Positions 22,501 through 32,334 of a DNA stretch of 37,472 bases are shown here, one piece after another. Location: positions 1 to 37,472 of the forward strand of contig JAKFYL010000063.1 of NCBI GenBank assembly GCA_021730845.1. The letters run 5' to 3'. The position numbers and the translations under genes were made by a program. The DNA is from Planctomycetota bacterium. Lineage in GTDB: Bacteria; Planctomycetota; UBA1135; GCA-002686595. Each line of letters begins with the position of its first letter. The stretch's first letter is position 1. The notes below the pieces were generated by a model. It was not told the origin of the DNA and did not search any database. It saw only the letters and a list, made by a program, of their open reading frames with translations.

Positions 22501-23568
22501 TTAGGCGCTGCGCAGCGCGCTGGCTTGCGATCCGCGCTTGCGCGTCGAGAAGTGCACGATTCGATCCGGAATCAGTTCGAGCGCGACGACCTCATCCACG
22601 GCTCCTCGCCGAATCGCTTCCTTGGGCATGCCGAAGACGACGCAGGACGCTTCATCTTGGGCAATCGTGTACGCGCCCTGATCGTGGAGCACTTTCAAGC
22701 CATTGGCGCCGTCGTCTCCCATGCCGGTCATGATCACCCCCATGGCGTTGACGCCCGCACAGCGTGCCGCGGACTGAAAAAGAACTTCGACGGAGGGTAC
22801 GTGTCGGCAAACTCTGGGACCCGGCGCGACGCTCACGACGAACTGTGCGCCGTCACGCATGATCTTCATCTGCTTGCCACCCGGCGCAAGCAGCACATGT
22901 CCAGGCAGGAGGCGATCCCCGTCACTCGCTTCGCGCACTTGTGGTTTGCAGCTGCGATCGAGGCGTTGGGCAAAGCTGCGCGTGAACTGTTCGGGCATGT
23001 GCTGCACGATGGCGATGCCTGGACAGTCGGCGGGCAGTGCCGCGAGCACCTGCGACAAGGCTTGGGTTCCTCCGGTCGATGCTCCAAGCAGTACGACCTT
23101 TTCGGTAGCGTCGACCATGCTCAGGCTGGTCCCAGGGACTGCCGGCCGAATCGACGGCAGCCGCGTGCGTGGGCTAGACCCCACGGCTCCACGAATCAGC
23201 TCGGTTAGGTCCAGCGAAAGTTCGCCGATCGAATACGAGCCGCTGGGTTTGGTTCGTACGTCGAACGCACCTGCCTCCAAGCACGCCAGGGCTAGATCTC
23301 CACCTGCCTGCGTCAGCGAACTCAGGATGATGGTCGGGATCGGGTGATACTTGGTCAGGCGACGCAAGAACGTGAGCCCGTCCATGCGCGGCATTTCGAT
23401 GTCCAAAATGATCACGTCGGGCATCTTGGTCTCGATCAGATCACGTGCCGCGAATGGATCGGGAGCGGAACCGACTACCTCGATGTCGGCGGTTCGATCC
23501 AGTTCCCGTTGCAAGCGCGTACGAACGAGCGCGGAATCGTCTACCAATAAGACGCGAATTTTCTTCAT
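22501..23568 (-). CDS. cheB: Chemotaxis response regulator protein-glutamate methylesterase CheB
   Basis: 355 residues with both CheB parts. The receiver domain (1-125) has the acidic pocket VDD at 9-11, phospho-acceptor Asp56 in LDIEMPRMDG, and TKP Lys107. The methylesterase domain (about 155-345) has the catalytic triad Ser164 in LLGASTGGTQAL, His190 in IVQHMPEQFT and Asp286 in GMGDDGANG. It removes methyl groups (and deamidates Gln) on the receptor, opposing CheR. Last gene of the leftward chemotaxis operon; its ATG overlaps the cheX stop by four bases. Confidence 0.95.
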   Translation of the reverse strand: MKKIRVLLVDDSALVRTRLQRELDRTADIEVVGSAPDPFAARDLIETKMPDVIILDIEMPRMDGLTFLRRLTKYHPIPTIILSSLTQAGGDLALACLEAGAFDVRTKPSGSYSIGELSLDLTELIRGAVGSSPRTRLPSIRPAVPGTSLSMVDATEKVVLLGASTGGTQALSQVLAALPADCPGIAIVQHMPEQFTRSFAQRLDRSCKPQVREASDGDRLLPGHVLLAPGGKQMKIMRDGAQFVVSVAPGPRVCRHVPSVEVLFQSAARCAGVNAMGVIMTGMGDDGANGLKVLHDQGAYTIAQDEASCVVFGMPKEAIRRGAVDEVVALELIPDRIVHFSTRKRGSQASALRSA

Positions 23569-24011
23569 GAAGCCGCCGCCGTATCCAACGCCAAAGCCAC
23601 TCGCAGCGGCTCTCCCATGGAATTGAGGAGCACCTCAATTTCTCCGGTCATTGGTGCCGCGGTCGACGCCGGCATTCCCAATTTGATGGCTTCCTCTTGC
23701 CCGCCCAGCTCGACAATGACTTCGCCGGCCACGATGTTCAACAGCTCCAGGAGCGCAGCTTGTCCATCGCGCAGGGCATCAACTTCTTCCGGCTCGACCC
23801 CCAGCATGCTCGATGCGAGCTCGGCCAGAAAACCGTCGCTGGCGGAAAGCGACAGCCTGCCATGCGCGCCCTGCCCGTGGAACTGAATCTCGCCGTGCCG
23901 GGCGAACTCGTGTGGCTGGTCGGATGTACCTATGTCTACCGCGACAAAGGCCACCGTCTCGAGAGCGCTCGTCGTCAGGCTAGTCAATCGTGCTCCATCG
24001 ATGGCATTCAT
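23565..24011 (-). CDS. cheX: CheX-type chemotaxis phosphatase
   Basis: 148 residues of the CheC/CheX/FliY phosphatase fold. The single active helix reads ALLELLNIVAGEVIVELGG with the E-x2-N pair Glu89/Asn92, which in CheX dephosphorylates CheY-P. The flanking beta segments HGRLSLSASDGFLAELASSM and PMTGEIEVLLN fit the family. It lies between cheY and cheB with ATGA overlaps at both ends. The partner is likely the adjacent CheY. Only one active helix is seen, as in CheX rather than CheC; exact subfamily not certain. Confidence 0.75.
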   Translation of the reverse strand: MNAIDGARLTSLTTSALETVAFVAVDIGTSDQPHEFARHGEIQFHGQGAHGRLSLSASDGFLAELASSMLGVEPEEVDALRDGQAALLELLNIVAGEVIVELGGQEEAIKLGMPASTAAPMTGEIEVLLNSMGEPLRVALALDTAAAS

Positions 24012-24391
24012 GGCAGTCCCTCCAAGATCTTGGCAATGAGCTCGCGCAGTGTTTCGGGCTCAAAGGGCTTGTGCAGATAGCCGGAGATGCCCAGCTCCGT
24101 CAATTCCGCCATACGTTGGCGATTGCTTTCCGTGGTCACGACCACGATGCCCAAGTCCTTCGTGGCTTCACGCGCCCGCACTTCGCGCACGAAATGCAAG
24201 CCGTCCATGATTGGCATGTTGAGATCCAGGAGCACGACGTCGAACCAGTTCTTGTCGACCAAGTCGAGCGCTTCGCGTCCATTTCCAGCCTCCATGATGC
24301 TTCCGTCCTGCGCGCCAGCCTGAATGGCCGCGCGCCGTACGACTTTGCGCATGACCGGGGAATCGTCGACGACAAGTATGCGGGGAATCAT
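24008..24391 (-). CDS. cheY: CheY-like single-domain response regulator
   Basis: 127 residues, receiver domain only: acidic pocket VVDDS (8-11), phospho-acceptor Asp56 in LLDLNMPIMDG, switch residue in VVVTTES, and Lys108 in HKPF. Start ATG 24391 with AGGA eight bases upstream; the upstream frame overlaps the HDOD gene. It overlaps the HDOD gene stop and the cheX start by four bases each, so it is made in step with its kinase and phosphatase. Its target cannot be seen, as no flagellar switch or pilus genes are present. Confidence 0.92.
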   Translation of the reverse strand: MIPRILVVDDSPVMRKVVRRAAIQAGAQDGSIMEAGNGREALDLVDKNWFDVVLLDLNMPIMDGLHFVREVRAREATKDLGIVVVTTESNRQRMAELTELGISGYLHKPFEPETLRELIAKILEGLP

Positions 24392-25233
24392 TCCGGAGAT
24401 CCTAAATCGAGAAACTGAAAGGCCTGTCCGCAACTCTCGAGCGTCTCCATGCACAGTTCTTCGAAATCATTGCGAGTTATGCCGACGGACCGGAGCGCTT
24501 CACCGTGAGAGTTGTAGCGCAATCCATCCAGCCCTAGGCCCAAGCCCATGCTGACGGCGACGGCATCGGCACATTGAACGATGTTGGATATCCCATCGTC
24601 CACGAGCGGTCCGTGGTGGTTGCCGATGGCAGTGCACAATTTGCTCGGCAACGACCAGCGCTGGGCTAGAGCGGCCCCGGCCTGGGCGTGGTCGAACCCA
24701 AACGCCTTGCGCTCCAGTTCGATTGCGCTTCCAGTGGCAGCACGTGACTCAAGTAGCGTTGTGATCGCCTCTGGATGAAGGAGCCTGTCCATGGCAAGCT
24801 TGCCGCAGTCACGCAACAAACCCGCCGTGTAGCACACGTCTGGGGCAGCGGCCCCCGTCATACTGGCGATCTTTGCTGCGGCAACTGCGCCAGCATACGC
24901 GCCGAGCCACGACGATTGCCGATCCAACCCCCATCCACGTCCTCCCTCGGCAACGATTAGAGCGTAGTGCGCGATGACAATGCGCTTCAGCTCGACAAAG
25001 CCAAGGCGCATCACGGCTTGGACAACACTTGATGCCGGCACCTGCGTGGCTCGCAGCGCCGAATTGGCTTGCTGGAGCACGATGAGGCTGAGCTGCGGAT
25101 CCGTGGCGATCAGGCGCCCCACGAGGTCCTTGCCACACTCGCTGTCATTGAGCGACTGCAACAATGGCACGAAGTGCTCTGAGATGCACGGCAGGCTATC
25201 CAGCTGAGAAATCCGAGCAGTCAGGGCTTCCAT
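24388..25233 (-). CDS. HDOD domain protein
   Basis: 281 residues covering a whole HDOD domain, a catalytically dead relative of HD phosphohydrolases used as a signalling output. Landmarks: SLPCISEHF near the start; LVGRLIATDPQLSLIVLQQA; AVMRLGFVELKRIV; and the former metal site, which reads GLLRDCGKLAM (Arg141-Asp142) instead of HD. Later GNHHGPL and CADAVAVSMGLG follow. HDOD proteins are often found next to chemotaxis-type or c-di-GMP genes; here it is embedded between cheD and cheY, overlapping cheD by 13 bases and cheY by 4. A role as an extra output or scaffold is inference. Confidence 0.85.
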   Translation of the reverse strand: MEALTARISQLDSLPCISEHFVPLLQSLNDSECGKDLVGRLIATDPQLSLIVLQQANSALRATQVPASSVVQAVMRLGFVELKRIVIAHYALIVAEGGRGWGLDRQSSWLGAYAGAVAAAKIASMTGAAAPDVCYTAGLLRDCGKLAMDRLLHPEAITTLLESRAATGSAIELERKAFGFDHAQAGAALAQRWSLPSKLCTAIGNHHGPLVDDGISNIVQCADAVAVSMGLGLGLDGLRYNSHGEALRSVGITRNDFEELCMETLESCGQAFQFLDLGSPE

Positions 25234-25733
25234 AATGTTGATTCTCCAAGTCGGGTGCGAATCCGGACAGTTCCGTCCGATAGATCGATGCTCAGGGTGC
25301 GAGCGTCGGTACCGCCCATGTCTTCACCCGCTAGGACGACTCCGTTTTTCCAAAACAACTTCCGCAGCATGGTCCGATTGCGACGTCCGATCTGGAAATC
25401 GGAATCGCTCATCATCAGTTCGGCCGCTCCAGCCGCGCACACGATCAGGCGCTCCTTGGAGGCCCCGAGCTTGTAGCCTTCCATGAACAGTGCGGGAACT
25501 CCTGTGGTGGCAAACATCGCTGGGCCGCGTACGGTCGAATGGTCTTCGTCGCGCGGTGCTGGCAGCATGAAATGCAAGAGCCCGCCGATGCTGGTTACCG
25601 GATCGTAGATGGTCAGGCCTATGCAGGAACCAAGCGCATGCGTAGTCATGACCGTGCTTGGTCCCTTGCCGAGCTTCATATCGGCAATGCCCACAACCAG
25701 CTGCAGCTGATTCGGAGTTGTAGCCGGACTCAT
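25221..25733 (-). CDS. cheD: Receptor glutamine deamidase CheD
   Basis: 170 residues with the CheD active site: Thr31, Cys37 and His54 in MTTHALGSCIGLTIYDP and IGGLLHFMLP. The spacing (Cys to His 17 residues, Thr six before Cys) equals that of characterised CheD. CheD deamidates receptor glutamines and, where CheC is present, is regulated by it. Here CheX-like proteins take that place, and whether any binds CheD is unknown. The stop of cheR overlaps its ATG (ATGA), and its own end overlaps the HDOD start. Confidence 0.92.
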   Translation of the reverse strand: MSPATTPNQLQLVVGIADMKLGKGPSTVMTTHALGSCIGLTIYDPVTSIGGLLHFMLPAPRDEDHSTVRGPAMFATTGVPALFMEGYKLGASKERLIVCAAGAAELMMSDSDFQIGRRNRTMLRKLFWKNGVVLAGEDMGGTDARTLSIDLSDGTVRIRTRLGESTLWKP

Positions 25734-26593
25734 GTTTTCGCCCCGAGTCGCTTGCGGTACACGTTGGCTTGCACGTTCTCTAGGTCCGGGCGCAGGCTGT
25801 TGTTAAGAGTCTCTGAGCCTCCGACGAAAAAGAGCCCACCTGGCCGAATCAATTGCACGAAACGGTCGACAAGCGCATGCTTGGTTGGCCCATCGAAGTA
25901 GATCATCACGTTGCGGCAAAAGATCGCGTCAAACGGGCCGCGCATGCTCCAAGGCTCTAGCAGGTTGAGCAAGGCAAAAGTCACCGGCGCCTTGACGTGC
26001 TCCCGGACTGCATATTCCCGGGCGTCCGCCCCGTTTACCGACTCGGGCTGAAAGTGGCGAGCGATGAGGCCGGGTTCCAAGTCTTTCAGGGCCGTGACGG
26101 GATACACAGCGCGCTTCGCGCGTGCCAAGATCGAGAGCGAAAGATCCGTAGCCAGGATCCGTAGGTTGGGTGCGTGCCCACCGACTTCTGCTTCGCGGGC
26201 AGCGATTGACATCGTGTAGGGCTCGGCACCGTTGGAGCAGCCCGCCGACCACAACTTCACTTCTCGCTTGCCCTGGTCCACGGCGGGTTGGATGATTTCG
26301 CGCACGAGCACCCGGAAGTGTTCCGGCTCGCGAAAGAAACTCGTATGGTTTGTGGATAGTACGTCGAATAGTTGCAGGGGATCGATCGATGACTCGGGCG
26401 CATCAAGCTCTTCACAAAGTTGGTCGAGCGATGCATAGCCCAAGCGGCGCATCAAGCGACTGGCGCGCGCGCTGACCAATCCGCGTTTTGCATTCGGCAT
26501 ATCTAGCCCCCAGCGCCTGCGAGCGATGGCGCTGAGAGTATGAAACTGCCGATCGGTCAACGTCGGCGTAGGTTTATCGGCCGCGTCCTTCAT
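25730..26593 (-). CDS. cheR: Chemotaxis protein methyltransferase CheR
   Basis: 287 residues with the N-terminal helical domain (RQFHTLSAIARRRWGLDM ... LMRRLGYASLDQL), the TNHTSFFREPEHF segment, the S-adenosylmethionine site LWSAGCSNGAEPYTMSI (114-130), LATDLS, and the FCRNVMIYFD motif. It methylates receptor glutamates. No TPR or pentapeptide-binding extension is seen, and the local receptor lacks a C-terminal NWETF-type tail, consistent with a tether-independent CheR. Start ATG 26593 overlaps the cheW stop by four bases. Confidence 0.95.
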   Translation of the reverse strand: MKDAADKPTPTLTDRQFHTLSAIARRRWGLDMPNAKRGLVSARASRLMRRLGYASLDQLCEELDAPESSIDPLQLFDVLSTNHTSFFREPEHFRVLVREIIQPAVDQGKREVKLWSAGCSNGAEPYTMSIAAREAEVGGHAPNLRILATDLSLSILARAKRAVYPVTALKDLEPGLIARHFQPESVNGADAREYAVREHVKAPVTFALLNLLEPWSMRGPFDAIFCRNVMIYFDGPTKHALVDRFVQLIRPGGLFFVGGSETLNNSLRPDLENVQANVYRKRLGAKT

Positions 26594-27120
26594 TCGCGTG
26601 CTGGGCTGGAAGCCGCCATGTGGGTCCCAATACTTCCCAGCAAGACTTGAACATCTAGAAGCGTCACGACCTTGTGGGGCGCGCCGATCTTGGCCAAACC
26701 AAGCATCCACTCGGCCGAAGCTTCGGCGCCCCAGCGCGGGGGCTTCTCCAAGCTGGACTCCGGTATGTCGAGCACCTCACGCACTGTATCGACTACGAAA
26801 CCGACGGGCGTTGACTCGCCTGAAGGTGTGGCGATTTCGACCACTATGATGCAGGTCTCGTTGCTGAAGGGTGCGCACGTCAGCTCAAGGCGCGCGCGCA
26901 AGTCCACGACGGGAATGATGCGTCCGCGCAAGTTGAATACGCCCAGCACATAGGCGGGCATCTGCGGCAGCGGGGTGATCTCTTGTGCGGCAATGATCTC
27001 TCGCACGGCAAGGATGCCGACGCCAAATTCGTTGTGGTCAAGCACGAAAGCTAGGTACTTACCCGCCAAATCGGCTGTAGGACGCGCAATGGCGTTTGAA
27101 ACTGCATGCAAATCCGTCAT
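26590..27120 (-). CDS. cheW: Chemotaxis coupling protein CheW
   Basis: 176 residues forming one CheW domain: YLAFVLDHNEFGVGILAVRE, then EITPLPQMPAYVLGVFNLRG and RIIPVVDLRARLEL, PVGFVVDTVREVLDI, and a final VTLLDVQVLL. It links receptor and CheA. A C-terminal extension of about 12 residues follows the domain. The start overlaps the cheA stop by four bases (ATGA). Confidence 0.93.
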   Translation of the reverse strand: MTDLHAVSNAIARPTADLAGKYLAFVLDHNEFGVGILAVREIIAAQEITPLPQMPAYVLGVFNLRGRIIPVVDLRARLELTCAPFSNETCIIVVEIATPSGESTPVGFVVDTVREVLDIPESSLEKPPRWGAEASAEWMLGLAKIGAPHKVVTLLDVQVLLGSIGTHMAASSPARE

Positions 27121-29840
27121 AGTCCGCTCACCGTGCTGGTTGCCTGGCTTGCCACTGAGTCCGCAGCGGCAAGGATTCCCTCGATGTCGAGAATGGGTGC
27201 TACTCGCCCGTCACCAAGGATCGCTCCCCCGGAGATGGACGGAATCTTGGGAATGGCTTTGCCCAAGTTCTTGATGACCACTTGCTGTTGTCCCAGGATC
27301 TCGTCAACCACTAGGCATGCCCGGGCCGTGTGGGTTTCGACGAATACGAATACGGGCTCGGATCCTTCGGTCGAGAGCTCTTGTGTGCCCAGGGCTTGAT
27401 CCACGCGCACCACACGAATCAATTGGTCGCGCACCTCTACCATCTGGCCGACCCGTGGAACCTCGTGACATTGGCCTGCGCTCGGACGAAAGCTCTGTAG
27501 AATAGCCAGGGTCGGAATGACATAGCGTCGCTGACCGATGCGCACGACCATGCCATCAATGATGGCCAGGGTCAGAGGCAAGCGCAGGGTAAACAGGGAG
27601 CCCTGCCCCGCAACGGATGCGATCTCGATTTTCCCTCGCAGGGCTTCGATGTTTCGTCTAACGACGTCCATGCCTACGCCGCGGCCCGAGATGCTGGTGA
27701 CGGTCTCCGCCGTCGAGAATCCCGGCAGGAAGATCAATTTGAAGATCTCTTCGTCAGACATGTCCTCCAACCGTTGGTCGGTCGGAATCAACCCGCGCTC
27801 TCGAGCTTTGGCGAAGATCCGCGCACGATTGAGTCCGCGCCCGTCGTCCTTGACTTCGATGACGATCGATCCACCCTTGTGGTAGGCCGTCAGGCTGAGG
27901 ACTCCTGTGGGCGATTTGCCAGCGCGCAGCCGGTCTTCCGTGTTCTCGAGCCCGTGGTCGATGGCGTTGCGAATCAGGTGCACTAGCGGATCACCAATTT
28001 CCTCGACAACGGTTCGGTCTAGCTCCGTATCTTCTCCGGAAACGACTACTTTGACTTGCTTGCCTGACTTTGCAGCGACATCACGGGCGAGCCGCATCAT
28101 CTTCTGAAATGTCATCTTCAACGTCACCATGCGCAGCGACATGGCGGATTGTTGCAATTCACGCGTGATTTTTGCGACCTGCGTGAGATTTCTTTGGAGC
28201 GATTTGCTTTGTGCTCTGAGCACGTCCTTGTCCTGGGCGATCACCTGCTGAGCGATGACGAGCTCTCCAACCATGTCCACTAGGGCATCCAGACGCAGCG
28301 TGTTGACGCTGACCATCGAGTCGAGCTTGACCTGTTTGCGGGTGGAACTTTCGGACTTGGCGGGCACGATCTCTGCGTTAGCGCTGGCAGCCACCACGCA
28401 TTCTTTGACTTCCGTTGGGGCCGCTTGGGCGCTAGCAATCGCTGGCTGCGGCGAACGCTCAGGATGGGTCGCGCCGGCTGTGGGAGTTGGCGCCGAAACC
28501 TGGTTCCCAGGCTCGAGTCCACGACCGGCTGTGGCACTTTCAAGGCGTGTTACCAGAGTGGACAACTCGTTCTCGCCTATCGCCCCCTGACCGGTCAAGA
28601 GATCGAAGAGCCGCGACATCATGTCATTGGCGGCAAGCACTAGGTCGACACAAGCGGAGCTCCAAGTCAGCTGCCCCTTGCGGAATTGGTCTAGGAGTGT
28701 TTCTGTCTGGTGCGCCAGGCGCACGATGGGTTCCAGATTGAGAAATGCCGCTACTCCTTTGATGGTGTGGAAGGCACGAAAGATGCGGGCGATAATGTCC
28801 TCGCTAGCCCCTTGGTCCGTTCCTTCGAGCAATGCGGCCTCCACCGCGCTCAGGTGAGCTCGACCCTCCGTCAGAAAATCCGGCAGCGTTGGATCTTGCA
28901 GACTCTCAGCTGCGAACCGCACCGGCTCGTTCTGAATTTCCGGGGCCGCCGCCGGTGACTGCGCCGCCGGTGATTGCGCCGCCGGTGATTGCGCCGCCGG
29001 TGATTGCGCCGCCGGTGATTGCGCCGCCGGTGATTGCGCCGCCGGTGATTGCGCCGCCGGTGATTGCGCCGCCGGTGACGACACTGAGACGAGCACGGGT
29101 TCCGGGCGAGGTACGATCAGACGATTCCCGACTTCGGAGTCCATGGGCTGAAGCACTGCTTCCAGCGTGGAATCATCGGGCGGCAGAGCGCGGTCTTGGT
29201 CTTGTTGAAGCGCTATTGCGTAGCGACCCATCCAGTCGATCATCGCTAGCAGCGCTTCAACTGGGAGTGCTTGGTTGTTGGCGATACACCGTTCAACTCG
29301 CTCCTCCGTTCGGTGCCACAACTCCTGCGCGCGGTGCAATGCGAGGACGCCGGTTTCGCCCTTGAGCGTGTGGGCGATGCGTCGCACGGCTCCCAGCTGT
29401 TCGGAACTACGTGACCCGGCTTCCATCTCCAGCACCAGGTGCTCCAACTGAGCAAGCAACTGCTTGGAAGATGCCAGAAAAGACGCCAACAACTCTGGAT
29501 CGGACCTAGAGGCCTGCTGCTCGTGGTCAGCACCCGGCTCCACGAGTTCCTTTCCCGCTGTACTGCCACCGCCGTGCGCCAATAGGAGTTGGCAGTAATC
29601 GGCCACTTCGCCGACAAAAGCAATTGCCCGACTCCACTGCGGCTGGGCTGCCTCGAGTTCCTGGTTGCACGCTTGCAGGGCTCGACCGACCACACGAGCT
29701 ATGGCGGGTGGTGCCTTGGCGTCCAGGGACAGAAGCATCTCGGACAAACGCGTCATCAGCTCGGCCGTTGCCTCGCGCGACGGTGCGTCGAGCAAGACCA
29801 CGGCCGTCGCCAAATCGCGACTTGCTTCCTGAAGGTTCAT
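27117..29840 (-). CDS. cheA: Chemotaxis histidine kinase CheA with two HPt domains
   Basis: 907 residues. A helical N-terminal region (1-100) is followed by HPt domain 1 (about 112-215, His157 in RIAHTLKGETGVL). A linker of nine SPAAQ repeats (about 255-299) comes next, then HPt domain 2 (about 315-435, His358 in AFHTIKGVAAFL) and a Thr/Ala/Pro linker. The dimerisation domain starts near KQVKLDSMVSVNTLRLDALV, then the kinase domain follows (N-box HLIRNAIDHGLE, DDGRGL, GRGVGMDVV) and a CheW-like domain (about 755-890). The first linker has expanded by a 15-bp tandem repeat. Two intact phosphoacceptor His residues on one kinase suggest more than one phosphotransfer target, fitting the two CheY-type regulators and CheB. 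It lies 21 bases after the receptor gene and is coupled to cheW by ATGA. Confidence 0.95.
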   Translation of the reverse strand: MNLQEASRDLATAVVLLDAPSREATAELMTRLSEMLLSLDAKAPPAIARVVGRALQACNQELEAAQPQWSRAIAFVGEVADYCQLLLAHGGGSTAGKELVEPGADHEQQASRSDPELLASFLASSKQLLAQLEHLVLEMEAGSRSSEQLGAVRRIAHTLKGETGVLALHRAQELWHRTEERVERCIANNQALPVEALLAMIDWMGRYAIALQQDQDRALPPDDSTLEAVLQPMDSEVGNRLIVPRPEPVLVSVSSPAAQSPAAQSPAAQSPAAQSPAAQSPAAQSPAAQSPAAQSPAAAPEIQNEPVRFAAESLQDPTLPDFLTEGRAHLSAVEAALLEGTDQGASEDIIARIFRAFHTIKGVAAFLNLEPIVRLAHQTETLLDQFRKGQLTWSSACVDLVLAANDMMSRLFDLLTGQGAIGENELSTLVTRLESATAGRGLEPGNQVSAPTPTAGATHPERSPQPAIASAQAAPTEVKECVVAASANAEIVPAKSESSTRKQVKLDSMVSVNTLRLDALVDMVGELVIAQQVIAQDKDVLRAQSKSLQRNLTQVAKITRELQQSAMSLRMVTLKMTFQKMMRLARDVAAKSGKQVKVVVSGEDTELDRTVVEEIGDPLVHLIRNAIDHGLENTEDRLRAGKSPTGVLSLTAYHKGGSIVIEVKDDGRGLNRARIFAKARERGLIPTDQRLEDMSDEEIFKLIFLPGFSTAETVTSISGRGVGMDVVRRNIEALRGKIEIASVAGQGSLFTLRLPLTLAIIDGMVVRIGQRRYVIPTLAILQSFRPSAGQCHEVPRVGQMVEVRDQLIRVVRVDQALGTQELSTEGSEPVFVFVETHTARACLVVDEILGQQQVVIKNLGKAIPKIPSISGGAILGDGRVAPILDIEGILAAADSVASQATSTVSGL
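28948..29082. repeat. Nine tandem 15-bp repeats within cheA
   Basis: Unit GCCGCCGGTGATTGC repeated nine times (28948-29082); the first and last units carry changes. In the cheA frame it encodes Q-S-P-A-A units, making a flexible linker between the two HPt domains. Length is a multiple of three, so gain or loss of units keeps the frame. Confidence 0.95.
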
Positions 29841-29861
29841 AGCCTGGCCAGGTTTGCTTGG

Positions 29862-32255
29862 CTAGAAAGTGCTCAGCAACCCGTCGTCCGTCTTTTCGAA
29901 GGCATCGCCTGCCGGGGCGAGCCCCATGGAACGCTCTTCCTGTGCATCCATAGGAATCTTGGTTGCTCGATTTGGCTTCGAAGGGCGGATGGCCGGTGCG
30001 GTCTCTAGCCGTTTCGCGCTGTTCCGTGGGCCGTGGGTGCGCGACTGACTGGCGTTGGCGCGACTGGTGGCCCGCGGACCGGACGATGCCTCCAGCGCCG
30101 GCAGCACGGACGGGTCAACCCGGAAGCGTCCGACGACTTTGCGCAAGTCGCCAACGAGCCCGGCTGTTTCGTCGGCGGTCGCGGCCAGTTCCTCGGCGTT
30201 AGCCGCGTTTTGCTGGGTGACCTTGTCCAGCTCAACCATGCCGCTTGCGACTTGGGTGATGCCTTGGCTCTGCTCCGACGATGCGGCAGCGATCTCGGCC
30301 ATCAAATTGCTGACTTTCTTCGTGCTGCCCACGATTCCCGACAACGCGCTTCGGACCTGCTCGCTGATCGTCACGGCGCTGTCTGCTCTTTGGCTCGAAG
30401 TGGCAATCATGCGCGAAGTGTTGCGCGCAGCTTCCGCGCTGCGCTGTGCAAGGCTGCGTACCTCCTCGGCAACGACAGCAAATCCCTTTCCAGCCTCACC
30501 GGCTCGCGCGGCCTCCACGGCTGCGTTCAGGGCCAACAGGTTGGTCTGGAAGGCGATCTCGTCGATGACCTTGATCACGTTCGAGATCTCCGTGCTCGAG
30601 CCTTTGATCTCTTCCATGACCGTGCACATGCGCTGCATTTCGCCCATCCCCCGCTCTGCGGCCTCGGCCGCCTGCGCCGACACTTGGTTGGCTTGAGCCG
30701 CGTTGTCGGCGTTCTGCTTGGTCATGCTCGACAGTTCCTCGAGCGAGGCGGAGACCTCCTGCAAGGAGGCTGCTTGCTGCGTTGCCGCTGAAGCCAGCAT
30801 CTGGCTGGCATCATTGATGCGTTCTGTGCTGGCATCGATATGATTCGTATGACTACCTACGGCACCGATGATGTCGTGGATGTTCTTGACGAAACGGTTC
30901 AGGAAGCGCGCTGTGTCGCCGAACTCGTCATGGCGATCCTCTGGTAGCCGCAACGTTAGATCTCCGTCGCCCTCCGCAATGGCCTGGACGCGCTGATTCG
31001 TTGCGCGCACTGGACGCGCGAGAGACAGCGCGAAGAATACGGTGCAAGCAGCAACGACTAGGGCAACCATGATGCCCATGGTGGAGATCGAGCGGGCTAG
31101 AGCCGCCGAAGGCTGTTCGATTTCGCTCAGTTGCTTTTCCGCGACTACGATGTAGTCCAAGCCCTGAGCCTCGATCTTGCTCATGCTGAGCAGGCAGGGC
31201 TCACCCTTCAGCCCGATGGATTGAATCACTTGAGGTTCGCGCGTAGCGGTGGCCTCCAGTGCCACGACTTCCGGCGGTACTTTGTCCCCAACTTGGCCAA
31301 AACGACTGTTGGCACGCAGCGCTCCGTCTGGTCCAAGCAAGTACGTCTGGCCCGTCGCCCCGAACTCTTCTTCCTTTGAAAGCAATATTTCGCTTACACG
31401 GTCCACCGGAAACTGGAAGGCTGCGACGCCGATCTTCTTGCCCTGGTCGAACACTGGCGTTGCCATGAACGCAGCCTGGGCGCCATAGCTGGGATCGTAG
31501 GCCTGGAAGTCTTCCACACCGTAGCTTCCGACGGTCATGCCGTCGCGCGCTCGACGCACCAATTTTCCAAGGTTGGAGTCAGAGTACGGACCGCTGATGA
31601 AATTCGTCGAAAAGTCGACCTCTTTGAACACTGTGTACACAGCGTTTCCGTCCATGTCGAAGAGGAAGATGTCGTAGTATCCGTAGGCTTCCAGGAATTC
31701 CCTCATCTGGGGGTGATACTTGGCGTGGAGTGTGTTGTACGCAATGGCCGCATTGCCGCGCTCGAATTGTTGCTTGGACCCTGGTGGATGCGGATTTCCG
31801 GCCATGTACTGCTCGCTCAGAACCTGCGCAGCTGGGTGTTCCGGAAGATAGCCCTCCGCGCCACGCCACTTGACCCCGTTCTTCTCGAGCCGCGGCCGGT
31901 ACTCGTTCTCCAGGAAACGACGTGCTGCTTTCAGTGCTTCGGCTGCTTTTTCCTCCCCCACTTCTTCGGGAATGCTTTGGAAGGCCGGGACCAGCTGAGC
32001 AAGGAACTCCTTCGTGCCCTGGCTGTGGGCAAAGGTCATCAGCTCGCGCCCCACGAGGCTGAACTCTCGCTCCAACTCCGTTCGGCGCGTGATCGCGCGC
32101 AATGCAAGTGCGTCCGATTCGGTCTGGCGGACGGCATTCGAACTCTGACGCAAGGCAATCCACCCCACCGCGCCGGCGCTTAGGATCACGCCCAGGACCA
32201 TGGAAAAGACGAGCTTGCTGGACAGTTTCCAGTCTTGAAACCGAACAAGAGCCAT
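29862..32255 (-). CDS. Methyl-accepting chemotaxis protein
   Basis: 797 residues. TM1 covers about 14-35, and a large periplasmic Cache-type sensor about 36-388 includes [20 protein letters not shown] and the [19 protein letters not shown] block. TM2 is about 390-412 and HAMP about 410-463. The signalling domain carries the conserved hairpin tip [20 protein letters not shown] followed by [20 protein letters not shown] (about 564-603). The C-terminus is long, basic and Pro/Ser-rich and lacks a CheR-binding pentapeptide. First gene of the cluster, so it is the dedicated receptor for this CheA. Start ATG 32255 with AGG eight bases upstream; the upstream frame has no better site. The ligand cannot be predicted. 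Confidence 0.92.
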   Translation of the reverse strand: MALVRFQDWKLSSKLVFSMVLGVILSAGAVGWIALRQSSNAVRQTESDALALRAITRRTELEREFSLVGRELMTFAHSQGTKEFLAQLVPAFQSIPEEVGEEKAAEALKAARRFLENEYRPRLEKNGVKWRGAEGYLPEHPAAQVLSEQYMAGNPHPPGSKQQFERGNAAIAYNTLHAKYHPQMREFLEAYGYYDIFLFDMDGNAVYTVFKEVDFSTNFISGPYSDSNLGKLVRRARDGMTVGSYGVEDFQAYDPSYGAQAAFMATPVFDQGKKIGVAAFQFPVDRVSEILLSKEEEFGATGQTYLLGPDGALRANSRFGQVGDKVPPEVVALEATATREPQVIQSIGLKGEPCLLSMSKIEAQGLDYIVVAEKQLSEIEQPSAALARSISTMGIMVALVVAACTVFFALSLARPVRATNQRVQAIAEGDGDLTLRLPEDRHDEFGDTARFLNRFVKNIHDIIGAVGSHTNHIDASTERINDASQMLASAATQQAASLQEVSASLEELSSMTKQNADNAAQANQVSAQAAEAAERGMGEMQRMCTVMEEIKGSSTEISNVIKVIDEIAFQTNLLALNAAVEAARAGEAGKGFAVVAEEVRSLAQRSAEAARNTSRMIATSSQRADSAVTISEQVRSALSGIVGSTKKVSNLMAEIAAASSEQSQGITQVASGMVELDKVTQQNAANAEELAATADETAGLVGDLRKVVGRFRVDPSVLPALEASSGPRATSRANASQSRTHGPRNSAKRLETAPAIRPSKPNRATKIPMDAQEERSMGLAPAGDAFEKTDDGLLSTF

Positions 32256-32334
32256 AGGTGTCGCCTGGAGTGCTACCAGGCCAAATGGGAAAGGGACTTT
32301 TTTGGGAGCGGGAGGGCCCAGGGATGAACCAGGG

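Noticed and set aside
28832-29365. Plus-strand frame with VIAPP repeats, and the idea of a CRISPR array
   Set aside because: The repeats are contiguous 15-bp units with no spacers, and they encode the Ser-Pro-Ala linker of CheA on the other strand.
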